Assembly (NCBI RefSeq): GCF_019598945.1
Contig: NZ_CP080598.1
Coordinates: forward strand, 2,604,001-2,668,000
Length of the DNA: 64,000 bases
Reading direction: 5' to 3'
From: Sphaerospermopsis torques-reginae ITEP-024
Lineage (GTDB): Bacteria; Cyanobacteriota; Cyanobacteriia; Cyanobacteriales; Nostocaceae
Both the position numbers and the translations under genes were made by a program. The notes under the pieces are model-generated. The model was not told where the DNA came from, did not search any database, and saw only the letters and a program-made list of their open reading frames with translations. Below, piece after piece: positions 7,675-16,668 of this stretch. Within the stretch, counting starts at the first letter, position 1. Every line of letters starts with the position of its first letter.

Positions 7675-8307
7675 ATGAGTTTAACAGATGGACAATGGGA
7701 AATTGCTCATGCGATCGCACAAACTTTAGTCCAAGAAGATACAGATGTCAACGAAGTAGGTAAAATCCTTGCATATCTGCGGACAATAATTGATAAATCT
7801 GATGCTACATCCCGATTTTTAACCTACCTCAAAACCTTAGTTAAAGACGGTAAACAAATTAGCCATAGTAAAGAAACTCCCAGATATTACCGCAATATAG
7901 AAATTACCTGTAGTCAATATTTCAAAAATAACAGTGATGCTCAAACTATTCTGCAAATTTTAGGTTGGGTATCTCGCTTAATGCGATATTACAAAGATGC
8001 AGGTATTCCCGTGGGGGATATTAAAGTACCTGCTGTGCAAATTGCAAAATCAATAGTTGAAGATAAATTCAAAACTGGTGAAATTGTAGAAGCGACAGTA
8101 ATAAAAATTGATAAACAGAACGTTCAATCTGGTAAAAAGACTAAATTAAGAACCATAATAACTTATCAAATTGAAGGTTCTGATTGTCAACCAGATGAGG
8201 AAGTGAATAAACAAGAAGTTAATCTGTCTATAGGTGATGTAGTAACAGTAAAAATTGAAAAATGTCAAGGATCATGTATCAGAAAAGTAAAAAGAGTTAT
8301 AGAATAA
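7675..8307 (+). CDS. Unrecognised CRISPR-linked protein: helical domain plus OB/S1-like beta domain
   Basis: 210 residues. Residues 1 to about 125 look fully helical (RYYRNIEITCSQYF, then ILQILGWVSRLMRYYKDAG). Residues from about 135 on read as beta strands with an OB/S1-like rhythm: EIVEATVIKID, KLRTIITYQIEG, VNLSIGDVVTVKIEK, with two Cys (about 171 and 198). I do not recognise the family. Its start is 2 nt after the RAMP stop, so it is clearly part of the operon and is its last gene before a weak terminator. A Cas11-like helical part fused to a nucleic-acid-binding beta barrel would fit, but that is inference. Confidence 0.55.
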   Translation: MSLTDGQWEIAHAIAQTLVQEDTDVNEVGKILAYLRTIIDKSDATSRFLTYLKTLVKDGKQISHSKETPRYYRNIEITCSQYFKNNSDAQTILQILGWVSRLMRYYKDAGIPVGDIKVPAVQIAKSIVEDKFKTGEIVEATVIKIDKQNVQSGKKTKLRTIITYQIEGSDCQPDEEVNKQEVNLSIGDVVTVKIEKCQGSCIRKVKRVIE

Positions 8308-8320
8308 AGATTTAGATAAT

Positions 8321-8354
8321 AAAGGATATTTACTAAACGAGAATCCTTTTTTTT
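8321..8354 (+). terminator. Weak terminator after the cas operon
   Basis: AAGGAT (8322-8327) pairs with ATCCTT (8343-8348) across a 15-nt loop and runs into eight T. The stem is short, so confidence is limited; the position just after the last cas gene fits. Confidence 0.4.
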
Positions 8355-8602
8355 ACACTATTTTGGGTAAAGGTTGTAACATAGAATCTATACCCAAAAT
8401 TTCGCTTTTTGGTGTATGTATTCTACTAATCCAGTAAAAATGTATGTACAAGTTTAACCAATTTATATTACTAGGCTCAACGCCTCCAACATTCGCTAAA
8501 GCAACTGAACAAACTTTTCAAACAACACACAGCATAGCGACTGAATCAACTTTTCAACCAGCAGACAGCACGACGTTTTTAGAGAATAGGATACAGAAAA
8601 AC

Positions 8603-8962
8603 ATGACATACCCAGTAGAGTATATAAATGAGTTTGGGGAATGGTATGAAGAACTGGATGAAGGTACTCAAGACTCCATAGATGCAGTAGTAGAGTTACT
8701 TGAAGAAAGAGGACCAAATCTTGGCGCTCCATACAGTTCTGCTATTAACGGTTCTCGTCATCAACATATGCGAGAACTTCGTATACAGCATAAAGGACAA
8801 CCATACCGAATTTTGTATGCTTTTGATCCTCGTAGAACTGCAATACTACTTCTAGGTGGTAACAAAACAGGTAACGACCGTTGGTATGTAGAGAATATAC
8901 GAAAAGCTGACAAGCTCTATGACGAATACATACAAGAGCTTGAAGATGAAGGATTAATATGA
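8603..8962 (+). CDS. higB: RelE/HigB-type toxin (phage-derived Gp49-like)
   Basis: 119 residues from the ATG at 8603 (MTYPVEYINEF...). The frame is open further upstream to 8444, but that part is low-complexity and unlike the family. Core pattern: VVELLEERGPNLGAPYSSAI, then HMRELRIQHKGQPYRILYAFDPRRTAILLLGGNK, the Gp49/HigB layout with basic residues on the last strands (mRNA interferase family). It overlaps the following antitoxin gene by 4 bp (ATGA). Toxin-first order is usual for HigBA. It lies 295 bp after the cas operon and is probably an independent defence-island unit. Confidence 0.85.
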   Translation: MTYPVEYINEFGEWYEELDEGTQDSIDAVVELLEERGPNLGAPYSSAINGSRHQHMRELRIQHKGQPYRILYAFDPRRTAILLLGGNKTGNDRWYVENIRKADKLYDEYIQELEDEGLI

Positions 8963-9264
8963 AGACAAAACCTTTCAGCGAATTACGCAAACAAATGACA
9001 CCTGAACGCCGAGCAAAAAATAAAACTCGCGCCAAACTGATGTCACTCCATCTTACCCTCTTAGAACTACAAGAATCTCTAGGACTGAAACCAGAGGAAA
9101 TAGAAGCAGAGTTCAACAATTTTGAAGCTACTATTGCTGAATTAGAGAACCAAGAGGATATTCAAATCTCAACTCTTTCTCGTTATATCAAAGCTCTTGG
9201 TGGTAATCTCAAAATAGTGGCTCATTTTCCCAATGAAGAAATTACTCTCGCTCAATTTGAGTAA
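8959..9264 (+). CDS. higA: HigA-type antitoxin with HTH
   Basis: 101 residues. Residues 10-50 are a basic helix and linker; residues about 70-90 contain QISTLSRYIKALGGNLKIVAHF, the XRE-type recognition helix followed by the typical strand of the HigA2 group. It should neutralise the toxin encoded just upstream and repress the pair (family knowledge). Start overlaps the toxin stop. A hairpin follows at 9297-9323. Confidence 0.85.
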   Translation: MKTKPFSELRKQMTPERRAKNKTRAKLMSLHLTLLELQESLGLKPEEIEAEFNNFEATIAELENQEDIQISTLSRYIKALGGNLKIVAHFPNEEITLAQFE

Positions 9265-9296
9265 TGAATTAATTAACAATAATTAGTCTAACTGAT

Positions 9297-9323
9297 GGCT
9301 TGACTTTTATATAAAGTCAGGCT
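9297..9323 (+). terminator. Hairpin after higBA
   Basis: GGCTTGACTTT pairs with AAAGTCAGGCT (one G-T mismatch) around a short AT loop. No T-run beyond TATTATTA follows, so it may be a weak terminator. Confidence 0.4.
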
Positions 9324-9350
9324 ATTATTATCTAACACTAGAGAGTTTAA

Positions 9351-9442
9351 GTTTTCCCCCGCAAGGGGATTGAAACACGCCTCTAGTATGGTGATTGAAC
9401 AGTTGTTTCAGTTCTCACCACTTCCCCGCAAGGGGATTAAAT
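9351..9442 (+). CRISPR. CRISPR remnant: two repeats, one spacer
   Basis: Two copies of a core CCCCGCAAGGGGATT are centred at about 9361 and 9428, 67 bp apart. The first ends in ATTGAAAC, the classic 8-nt crRNA handle, which sets the + orientation; the second ends in the degenerate ATTAAATC, as expected for a terminal repeat. The spacer is about 42 nt (about 9377-9418). The core matches the mini-array at 30595. It lies about 1 kb downstream of the cas operon and is probably the eroded end of its array. Confidence 0.6.
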
Positions 9443-9628
9443 CTCAACCACAAAAACAGTATAGTAATTAACTAAAAAATTCTATTTAAATTGTTAACAT
9501 TAATCAGAGTTGAGCCAATACTGCTTGATGAAGTTTTCAGAGGATATCACCATCAGGATCAGAATTAATTGATATCCCTTATTACCCCCATATCAATCTT
9601 TATCTCACTCAAAAAAGGTGAAAGTATT

Positions 9629-9904
9629 ATGACAACCTTCAACGGAGTTAACGCTGCAAACAACTCCGAAAAAAATCAACAAAAAACCATTGAACAAGCA
9701 ATACTAGACGCTATTGCCGAAGCCAGAGAAGTTTGTGATCAAAATGGTATTAATTCCCCTAACTGTGCAGTAGCTTGGGATATAGTCGAAGAATTGCAAG
9801 CAGAAAAAGCCCATCAACAACAAGCAAAACATCGTCAAACATCCCTAGAAAGTTACTGTGAAATGTATCCAGATGCTCTAGAGTGTTTAATGTACGATTT
9901 GTAA
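9629..9904 (+). CDS. cp12: CP12, regulator of the Calvin cycle
   Basis: 91 residues from the ATG at 9629; an upstream in-frame ATG (9569) adds an atypical hydrophobic stretch. CP12 hallmarks: an N-terminal Cys pair (VCDQNGINSPNC), the core AWDIVEELQAEKAH, and a C-terminal Cys pair in YCEMYPDALECLMYDL. Under oxidising (dark) conditions the disulphides let CP12 clamp GAPDH and phosphoribulokinase into an inactive complex in the cytoplasm. It is a separate transcription unit, convergent with ctaB. Confidence 0.95.
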   Translation: MTTFNGVNAANNSEKNQQKTIEQAILDAIAEAREVCDQNGINSPNCAVAWDIVEELQAEKAHQQQAKHRQTSLESYCEMYPDALECLMYDL

Positions 9905-10057
9905 AAATTGGTGATTGGTGATTGGTGACTGGTGACTGGTGACTGGGTACAATAAATATTTCTCGTTATTTCTCGTTCCCATACTCTGTATGGGAATGAA
10001 TTATTAAAGGCTCTGCCTGGAGTAAAATTAGAGTCAGAGACTCTATGATAGCATTCC

Positions 10058-10163
10058 TAGAACGTCTTGTAGGGGCGAAGCATTCGGGTGATAACCTATC
10101 GCTGAAACCATTGATATTCTGTCCGAATGCTTCGCCCTTACGATTAATGAATCGGTGTTCTAG
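10058..10163. repeat. Miniature inverted-repeat element between cp12 and ctaB
   Basis: Nested inverted repeats: outer CTAGAAC (10058-10064) with GTTCTAG (10157-10163), inner GTAGGGGCGAAGCATTCGG (10069-10087) with its complement at 10123-10141 (one mismatch). No coding capacity. The rest of 9905-10227 is heptad repeat (GGTGATT/GGTGACT) and unremarkable sequence. Confidence 0.6.
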
Positions 10164-10227
10164 TCAGAGACTAGGAATGAGTAATTGGTAATTAGGTTAT
10201 CCATCTTCCCAGTCCCCAGTCACCTAA

Positions 10228-10272
10228 AAAAAGCGATCGCACCCCCAAAACCCAGGAATGCGATCGCTTTTT
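10228..10272. terminator. Bidirectional terminator cp12 / ctaB
   Basis: A 14-bp perfect stem AAAAAGCGATCGCA / TGCGATCGCTTTTT encloses a 17-nt loop, giving T-runs on both strands between the convergent genes. Both stem arms contain a HIP1 octamer. Confidence 0.75.
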
Positions 10273-10296
10273 CGTTGCATTATTGTTGTAAATTTC

Positions 10297-11253
10297 TTAA
10301 CCAAGCAAATGCAACTGACTAAGAATTGTACTCACAAGATGATGAGTAATTGGTAAACTATCCACCACCATCCCTAAACACAGCAACATCATGTAAGAAA
10401 TGGAATACAAAAACAACTCCCTAGCAACAGTTTTATCCTCTGGGTTTTGTAACAACCGCCAAGACTTATGGACAAATACCCCACCCAAAGTCAAAGCAAT
10501 TACCACATATACAATACCACTAGCGTGTAAAGGATAAAACAGTAATACTGTAGCAGTTACAGTAATTACCGTGTAAAACCAAATTTGTCGCACCGTGGCT
10601 TTATCACCAGCAACTACTGGTAACATCGGAATCCCCACCTTTGCATAATCATCCCGAATCATCAACGCCAAAGCCCAGAAATGAGGGGGAGTCCATAAAA
10701 AGACAATAGCAAAAATTAACCAAGCAGCCCAACTTAAAGTATCAGTAACCGCAGCCCAACCGACCAAAGCCGGAATCGCACCCGCAGCACCACCAATCAC
10801 AATATTTTGGGTACTGTGACGTTTTAGCCAATGGGTATAGACCAAGACATAAAAAACGATACCAGAAAATGCTAAAAGTGCAGCCAAGAGATTGGCGAAA
10901 ACAGCCAAGAGAGTAAAAGAACCCACAGCCATAGCGATCGCAAAAATCAACGCATCACGAGGCTGCACCCTACCAGAAGGCATAGGACGATGGCGCGTCC
11001 TTTCCATGTCATAATCTATATCGCGGTCATAGATACAATTAATTGTTTGGGCGCTGGCAGCAGCCAAAGTACCACCAAGCAGCGTTACTAACAATAGCCA
11101 AGGATCAACTTGCCCTTTAGCAGCAATCCACATACTACCAGCCGTTGTAATCAAAAGCAACGGAATAATCCGGGGCTTAGTTAGCTGATAATAACTTTGA
11201 ATCACCTGAAAAAATGAATCATGGTGGCGACGAGAGACATTAGTCTCAATCAT
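10297..11253 (-). CDS. ctaB: Protoheme IX farnesyltransferase (heme O synthase)
   Basis: 318 residues from the ATG at 11253, chosen because it is preceded by GAGAGAG and because the longer frame to 11385 runs through repeat DNA. It is a UbiA-type prenyltransferase: polar N-terminus, [18 protein letters not shown], the prenyl-diphosphate motif [15 protein letters not shown] with HRPMPSGRV, and a second Asp-rich loop ([17 protein letters not shown]). It has about nine membrane helices in the inner or thylakoid membrane. It farnesylates heme B to heme O for the aa3 oxidase encoded divergently. It follows ctaA on the same strand. Confidence 0.95.
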   Translation of the reverse strand: MIETNVSRRHHDSFFQVIQSYYQLTKPRIIPLLLITTAGSMWIAAKGQVDPWLLLVTLLGGTLAAASAQTINCIYDRDIDYDMERTRHRPMPSGRVQPRDALIFAIAMAVGSFTLLAVFANLLAALLAFSGIVFYVLVYTHWLKRHSTQNIVIGGAAGAIPALVGWAAVTDTLSWAAWLIFAIVFLWTPPHFWALALMIRDDYAKVGIPMLPVVAGDKATVRQIWFYTVITVTATVLLFYPLHASGIVYVVIALTLGGVFVHKSWRLLQNPEDKTVARELFLYSISYMMLLCLGMVVDSLPITHHLVSTILSQLHLLG

Positions 11254-11384
11254 GTTAGCTCTCTCTCTTTGCTTAAATTTGTTAATAACTGAGGGAATAG
11301 GTGACAGGTAACAGTAAAGAGGTAGGGGAAGCAGGGTAGGGAGATTAATAACCCAATGCCCAATGCCCCATGCCCCATTACCCA

Positions 11385-12311
11385 TTACCCATTAGCATGA
11401 CTAACCGTGCTGTCACGCAAAGCTAAAACCGTAAATACCACCAAAGTACCCAACAAAGTAGCACCGACAGCTTGGTGAGTTACGGTGAGAGGTTCGACTT
11501 GTAGATGTAACCGGAAGGTGGCAACACCTAACAGCAGTTGTAAAATCAATAACCCACCTGCCATATTTGCCAATTTTCGTAAAGCAGGATGTAAAGCAGG
11601 TGTACGCCAGGAAATTAAGACAACAGCTAAAATTGCTAACGTTGGTGGTACTAAACCAAAAATGTGGCTATACATCACACCACAAAGTTGATCCCCGACA
11701 AAACATTGATGCAAAGCCCAGCGAGAACCTACCAAAGCGCCAAGTAAACTTTGCAGATAAACCAAAACCGCAGCAACCAAACCCACCCAAGGCAGTTTTC
11801 CTACAGTTCCCGTACCTTGATAAGGGCTAAGTGCCGTACCAATGACTAAAAGGGTAGTGAAAAATAATAACGCCGTTCCCAAATGGGCAGTCACAATATC
11901 AAACCGCAACAATTCGGTAACGGTAAGTCCTCCTAAAATTCCTTGGAAGACAATTAAAAACAAAGCAAAAGTTGCAGCCCAAGGCAACCAGTGAGGTAAA
12001 ACCCGACGATGCCACCAGGATAAACCAGCTAAGGCGATCGCGCTAAAACCAATCAAAGCTGCATCTAATCTGTGAAACCACTCCAAGAAAACCTGGAGAT
12101 TCATTTGTTTAGCCGGCACTAATTCCCCATAACACAAAGGCCAGTCTGGACAAGCAAGACCAGCATTCATCACGCGGGTGGCACTGCCTATAGCCATCAA
12201 AATTAAAGTAGCTATGCAAATTTTCCACACCAAGCGACGAATCACTTCCTTGGGGCTGTTTTGTGGTGCGGCCGCTTCATTTTGTTGTTCTAGGACAAAT
12301 TCGTTCATCAA
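11385..12311 (-). CDS. ctaA: Heme A synthase (COX15/CtaA family)
   Basis: 308 residues, eight predicted membrane helices. Signatures: [34 protein letters not shown] (heme-ligand His), [32 protein letters not shown] with a Cys pair, and [14 protein letters not shown]. It oxidises the heme O methyl group to give heme A. Two adjacent ATGs (12311, 12308) are possible starts. ctaA and ctaB form one transcription unit divergent from the oxidase genes; about 130 bp of repeat DNA separates the two coding regions. Confidence 0.95.
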   Translation of the reverse strand: MMNEFVLEQQNEAAAPQNSPKEVIRRLVWKICIATLILMAIGSATRVMNAGLACPDWPLCYGELVPAKQMNLQVFLEWFHRLDAALIGFSAIALAGLSWWHRRVLPHWLPWAATFALFLIVFQGILGGLTVTELLRFDIVTAHLGTALLFFTTLLVIGTALSPYQGTGTVGKLPWVGLVAAVLVYLQSLLGALVGSRWALHQCFVGDQLCGVMYSHIFGLVPPTLAILAVVLISWRTPALHPALRKLANMAGGLLILQLLLGVATFRLHLQVEPLTVTHQAVGATLLGTLVVFTVLALRDSTVSHANG

Positions 12312-12911
12312 AGATACCTTATCACCGCTTGAGGTAGAAGCTATTTAAAATAGTCTGTTGACCTAAATTGCGTGAGTTGAACCGTTGGGAAATGGAGATG
12401 TGGAGAGATGGGGAGGCAGGGGAAGAAGAAGCAGGGGGCAGGGTGCAGGGTGCAGGGGGGAGAATATTAACTTTTGCTTTTTGCTTTTTACTTTCTGTCA
12501 CCAGTCACCAGTCACCAGTCCTCAGTCCCCAGTCCCCAGTCCCCAGTCACCAGTCACCTATCTCCACCCTAACTTATGAACTAGGGTTGAAAAATTGACG
12601 TTACCTTATACTTTGAATCACCAACACAACTTTTCGCTGTAAGATTTAGGCATTTTTTAAGATAGCAATAATTAATTGTTGACATTTATTTAAATTTCAC
12701 TGGAAATTTTCTAAAATTTTCCTTAAATTTGGCTTTTAATTATCATTTATTCTTGACAACATGACTATGGATACCTTTACTCAAGATTAGCGACATAGTT
12801 AAAAAATTTAATAAAAATTTCAGACATTGAGAGTCAAGATACCCAACCCTGCACTACCTTAGTAAGTGAGTTACTGTGAAATCAACGTAGTTAATTCCAT
12901 TAAGTTAAGCC
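12312..12911. other. Divergent intergenic region ctaA / ctaC with repeat array
   Basis: 600 bp without a gene. About 12485-12560 is a run of CCAGTCACCAGTCCCC-type short repeats. The rest is AT-rich and must hold the promoters of the ctaAB and ctaCDE units. I could not place a convincing -35/-10 pair. GTA-N7-TAC at 12862-12874 is one base short of an NtcA site. Confidence 0.5.
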
Positions 12912-13988
12912 GTGAAAATTCCAAGTTCGATCTGGACACTAATCATAGGCATCGTGCTAACCCTGGTCAGTCTTTGGTACGGTCAAAATCACGGGCTGTT
13001 ACCCGCAGCCGCAGCAGATGAAGCCGTATTGATAGATGGTCTATTTAGTGCGATGTTGACCGTCTCTATAGGAATATTTCTCATAGTTGAAGGCGTTTTA
13101 CTCTACTCTGTCTTAAAATACCGTCGCCGTCCAGGTGACAACGAAGATGGTCCACCAATTGAAGGTAATGTACCTTTAGAAATACTCTGGACAGCGATCC
13201 CAGCAATTATCGTTATTGGTATTTCCGTTTACAGCTTTGATGTGTACAACCAAATTGGTGGATTAAATCCCCATTCAGTCCATGAAGCACCAATCATGGA
13301 AGAATCAATGTCCATGGCGGGAACTGCTATTGCAGCCACTTTAAGCGATACACCTGGCAGCACAAAACCAAATCTGAATCAAGAAAAATTTGACGCTGCT
13401 ATGGAAGATCCAGCCACCGCAGCAGTTCGTAATACAGAAATTCCCCAAATGCAAAATGCTCCTGGTGTGGGTAGTGTCGCTCCCACCTTGGGCGCAAGTC
13501 GGGAAAAAGAAGGACAAGCGCCGCAGTTAGTTGTTAACGTCTCTGCCTTACAATATGCTTGGTTGTTCACCTACCCAGATACAGAGGTGACAGTGGGAGA
13601 ACTTCATGTTCCCATTGGCCAAGAAGTAGAACTGAACATGAGCGCCAACGATGTCATTCATGCTTTTTGGGTGCCAGAATTTCGCCTCAAACAAGATGTG
13701 ATCCCCGGTAGACAAACAGAAGTTCGTTTTACACCCAGAAAAGAAGGTACTTATACTGTAGTGTGTGCGGAACTCTGTGGACCATACCACGGCGCAATGC
13801 AAACTCAAGTAATAGTAGAGTCCCAAGCAGCTTTTGATAGTTGGATGCAAGAACAGCTAGTAGCCAGTAAAGACAACTTAAATCAAGCTGTGGCCATGAA
13901 CCCAGCAGATATGTCAGTAGATGAATTTCTCGCCCCCTATATCCAGGAAATGGGTATTCACTCGGAAATGCTACATCAAGTTCACTAA
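12912..13988 (+). CDS. ctaC: Cytochrome c oxidase subunit II
   Basis: 358 residues from a GTG start. Two N-terminal membrane helices (about 7-30 and 45-70) are followed by the periplasmic or lumenal CuA domain. CuA ligands are all present: His250, then C285-A-E287-L-C289-G-P-Y-H293-G-A-M296. The aromatic electron-entry segment ALQYAWLFTYP is present. An insertion of about 80 residues (about 120-200, Ala/Pro-rich) separates helix 2 from the CuA domain. It accepts electrons from cytochrome c6 or plastocyanin for the terminal oxidase. First gene of ctaC-ctaD-ctaE. Confidence 0.97.
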   Translation: MKIPSSIWTLIIGIVLTLVSLWYGQNHGLLPAAAADEAVLIDGLFSAMLTVSIGIFLIVEGVLLYSVLKYRRRPGDNEDGPPIEGNVPLEILWTAIPAIIVIGISVYSFDVYNQIGGLNPHSVHEAPIMEESMSMAGTAIAATLSDTPGSTKPNLNQEKFDAAMEDPATAAVRNTEIPQMQNAPGVGSVAPTLGASREKEGQAPQLVVNVSALQYAWLFTYPDTEVTVGELHVPIGQEVELNMSANDVIHAFWVPEFRLKQDVIPGRQTEVRFTPRKEGTYTVVCAELCGPYHGAMQTQVIVESQAAFDSWMQEQLVASKDNLNQAVAMNPADMSVDEFLAPYIQEMGIHSEMLHQVH

Positions 13989-14116
13989 CAAGACTTACGC
14001 AGAAGTTACGGAAGAATGAACCACTAAGGACACGAAGGTAAGAGGTTTTGAGAAGTTTTTTCTGTAAGTTCTGTAAATCCAAAATCTAAAATCTAAAATC
14101 TAAAATCCAAAATCGA

Positions 14117-15811
14117 ATGACCCAAGCACAATTACAAGAAACTACCAATATTTCTCACCTCCAGGAAGAACCAGGGGTAAGAAAGTGGTGGGAATTTTTC
14201 ACCTTTAATACCGACCATAAAGTAATCGGCATTCAATATCTGGTTACATCCTTTATTTTTTACTGCATTGGCGGAGTAATGGCTGATTTGGTGCGGACAG
14301 AATTACGCACCCCAGAGGTGGATTTTGTCACCCCGGAAGTTTATAACAGCTTGTTTACACTCCACGCCACGATCATGATCTTTTTATGGATCGTGCCAGC
14401 AGGGGCGGGTTTTGCTAACTATCTCATCCCGCTGATGATCGGGGCTAGGGATATGGCTTTTCCCCGTTTAAATGCGGTGGCTTTTTGGATGATCCCCCCA
14501 GCCGGTCTATTACTGATCGCTAGTTTGGTTGTGGGTGATGCCCCAGATGCCGGTTGGACTTCTTACCCTCCCCTGAGTTTGGTAACAGGCCAAGTAGGTG
14601 AAGCGATCTGGATCATTAGCGTCCTGTTATTGGGTACATCGTCAATTTTGGGGGCAATTAATTTTATTGTCACCCTCTTAAAAATGCGTGTTCCCAGTAT
14701 GGGAGTCCATCAAATGCCCTTGTTTTGTTGGGCAATGTTGGCAACTTCGGCTTTAGTATTGCTATCTACACCAGTTCTCGCCGGGGCTTTAATTCTTCTG
14801 TCTTTTGACTTATTAGCAGGGACTACATTTTTTAATCCCACTGGGGGCGGTGATCCGGTAGTTTACCAGCATATGTTCTGGTTTTACTCTCACCCGGCGG
14901 TGTATATCATGATTTTGCCTTTCTTTGGGGCAATTTCTGAGATTATCCCTGTACATTCCCGGAAACCGATATTTGGTTATAAGGCGATCGCCTATTCTTC
15001 TTTGGCTATCAGCTTTTTAGGTTTAATCGTCTGGGCGCACCATATGTTTACCAGTGGTATTCCTGGCTGGTTACGGATGTTCTTTATGATCACTACCATG
15101 ATCATCGCTGTACCCACAGGGATCAAAATCTTTAGCTGGTTGGCAACAATGTGGGGAGGCAAAATTGAACTCAATACCCCCATGTTATTTGCAATGGGTT
15201 TTGTCGGTACTTTCGTCATGGGTGGTGTCAGTGGTGTGATGTTGGCATCAGTCCCCTTTGATATTCACGTTCACGATACCTATTTTGTCGTTGCCCATCT
15301 GCATTATGTCCTGTTCGGTGGTAGTGTGTTAGGCATTTTCTCCGCTATCTATCACTGGTTTCCGAAAATGACAGGGCGGATGATGAACGAATTTTGGGGT
15401 AAGGTTCATTTTGCCTTAACCATTGTGGGTTTAAATATGTCTTTCTTACCCATGCACAAACTAGGAATGATGGGTATGAATCGCCGTGTTGCCCAATATG
15501 ACCCGAAATTTACCACTTTGAATGAAATCTGCACCTATGGAGCTTATATTCTCGCCATTTCCACATTACCCTTTATTATCAATGCGGTATGGAGTTGGTT
15601 CTATGGTGAAAAAGCACCTAATAACCCTTGGCGCGGACTTACCCTAGAGTGGATGACGACTTCACCACCGGCAATTGAGAATTTTGAGAAACTGCCGGTT
15701 TTAACTACAGGTCCTTACGACTACGGCGTGAAACACAAAAATGTTGATGTCAGTAAAGTATTAAGTGCTAAACCAGACGAACCCTATCCCACCATTGAGT
15801 CTGGCGTGTAA
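14117..15811 (+). CDS. ctaD: Cytochrome c oxidase subunit I
   Basis: 564 residues, 12 membrane helices. Metal ligands are evident: the low-spin heme His in LHATIMIFLW, CuB-region HMFWFYSHPAVYIMILPFFG (with the His-Tyr pair), IVWAHHMFTSG, and the high-spin/low-spin heme pair in HDTYFVVAHLHYVLFG. The K-channel residues around ILPFFG look typical of an aa3 type A oxidase. It reduces O2 to water and pumps protons. It lies 128 bp after ctaC; the gap holds an AAATCTAAAATC tandem repeat. Length and start match the family. Confidence 0.97.
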   Translation: MTQAQLQETTNISHLQEEPGVRKWWEFFTFNTDHKVIGIQYLVTSFIFYCIGGVMADLVRTELRTPEVDFVTPEVYNSLFTLHATIMIFLWIVPAGAGFANYLIPLMIGARDMAFPRLNAVAFWMIPPAGLLLIASLVVGDAPDAGWTSYPPLSLVTGQVGEAIWIISVLLLGTSSILGAINFIVTLLKMRVPSMGVHQMPLFCWAMLATSALVLLSTPVLAGALILLSFDLLAGTTFFNPTGGGDPVVYQHMFWFYSHPAVYIMILPFFGAISEIIPVHSRKPIFGYKAIAYSSLAISFLGLIVWAHHMFTSGIPGWLRMFFMITTMIIAVPTGIKIFSWLATMWGGKIELNTPMLFAMGFVGTFVMGGVSGVMLASVPFDIHVHDTYFVVAHLHYVLFGGSVLGIFSAIYHWFPKMTGRMMNEFWGKVHFALTIVGLNMSFLPMHKLGMMGMNRRVAQYDPKFTTLNEICTYGAYILAISTLPFIINAVWSWFYGEKAPNNPWRGLTLEWMTTSPPAIENFEKLPVLTTGPYDYGVKHKNVDVSKVLSAKPDEPYPTIESGV

Positions 15812-15942
15812 ATTCGGTAATGGGTGATTGGTGATTGGTGATTGTTTAATAAATTTGATGTTTACCCATTCCCAATTCCCAATTCCCCATTCCCAATTAC
15901 CCATTACCAATTACCAATTACCAATTACCAAATAAAAAATTC

Positions 15943-16560
15943 ATGCAAAGTCAAATAGCTAACACTACGATCATTGAACAAAATCGTCATGAGGCTGTAG
16001 ATGCCCATCATGAAGCACATCCAGATCATCGTTTGTTTGGTTTGGTCGTGTTTCTGATTGCTGAAGGTATGATTTTTATGGGTATGTTCGGAGCTTATTT
16101 AGCTTTCCGTTCTACCTTACCTGTCTGGCCACCGGAAGGTACACCAGAGTTAGAACTGTTGTTACCTGGTGTGAATACTATAATTTTGATTGCCAGTAGT
16201 TTTGTCATGCACAATGCTGATACTGCCATCAAAAAAAATGATGCTAAGGGAATGCGTACTTGGTTAGCTATTACTGCGCTAATGGGTACAATTTTCTTGG
16301 TAGGCCAGGTTTATGAATATACCCATCTGGAATTTGGTTTAACTACCAATCTTTTTGCTAGTGCGTTTTATGTTCTCACCGGTTTTCACGGTTTGCACGT
16401 TACCATCGGAGTTTTAGCGATTTTGGCGGTTTTGTGGCGATCGCGTACTCCCGGACACTATAGCAATGAACATCATTTCGGGATAGAAGCCGCTGAATTA
16501 TACTGGCACTTTGTGGACGTAATCTGGATCATTTTGTTCGGATTACTCTATTTATTGTAG
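15943..16560 (+). CDS. ctaE: Cytochrome c oxidase subunit III
   Basis: 205 residues, five membrane helices, the short form usual in cyanobacteria. Signatures: HPDHRLFGLVVFLIAEGMIFMGMFGAYLAFR, the carboxylate helix FASAFYVLTGFHGLHVTIG, and the terminal AELYWHFVDVIWIILFGLLYLL. It stabilises subunit I. The 131-bp gap after ctaD is again filled with heptad repeats (CCAATTA type). A strong terminator follows at 16601. Confidence 0.96.
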   Translation: MQSQIANTTIIEQNRHEAVDAHHEAHPDHRLFGLVVFLIAEGMIFMGMFGAYLAFRSTLPVWPPEGTPELELLLPGVNTIILIASSFVMHNADTAIKKNDAKGMRTWLAITALMGTIFLVGQVYEYTHLEFGLTTNLFASAFYVLTGFHGLHVTIGVLAILAVLWRSRTPGHYSNEHHFGIEAAELYWHFVDVIWIILFGLLYLL

Positions 16561-16600
16561 GTATTTATTTTGTGGTTATTCACTCCACTTGACTTCCAGT

Positions 16601-16622
16601 CCCCCATCCAGGGGGTTTTTTT
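16601..16622 (+). terminator. Intrinsic terminator of ctaCDE
   Basis: CCCCC-ATCCA-GGGGG followed by seven T (16616-16622), 40 bp after the ctaE stop. Confidence 0.8.
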
Positions 16623-16668
16623 ATCAATTGATAATTGACAATGGAAAATTGACAATGGAAAATTGACA

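Noticed and set aside
8444-8602. Long N-terminal extension of the HigB-like toxin
   Set aside because: Upstream part is low-complexity (Thr/Ser/Ala-rich) and family members start near MTYPVEY.
12368-12598. Two overlapping frames of 64-76 codons
   Set aside because: They run through CCAGTCACCAGTCC repeat DNA in the ctaA/ctaC divergent region; protein has no domain and composition is repeat-derived.
12862-12874. NtcA-like GTA-TAC site
   Set aside because: Spacing is 7, not 8, and the flanks are not the canonical site.
14992-15219. Minus-strand frame inside ctaD
   Set aside because: Shadow of a well-conserved subunit I gene.
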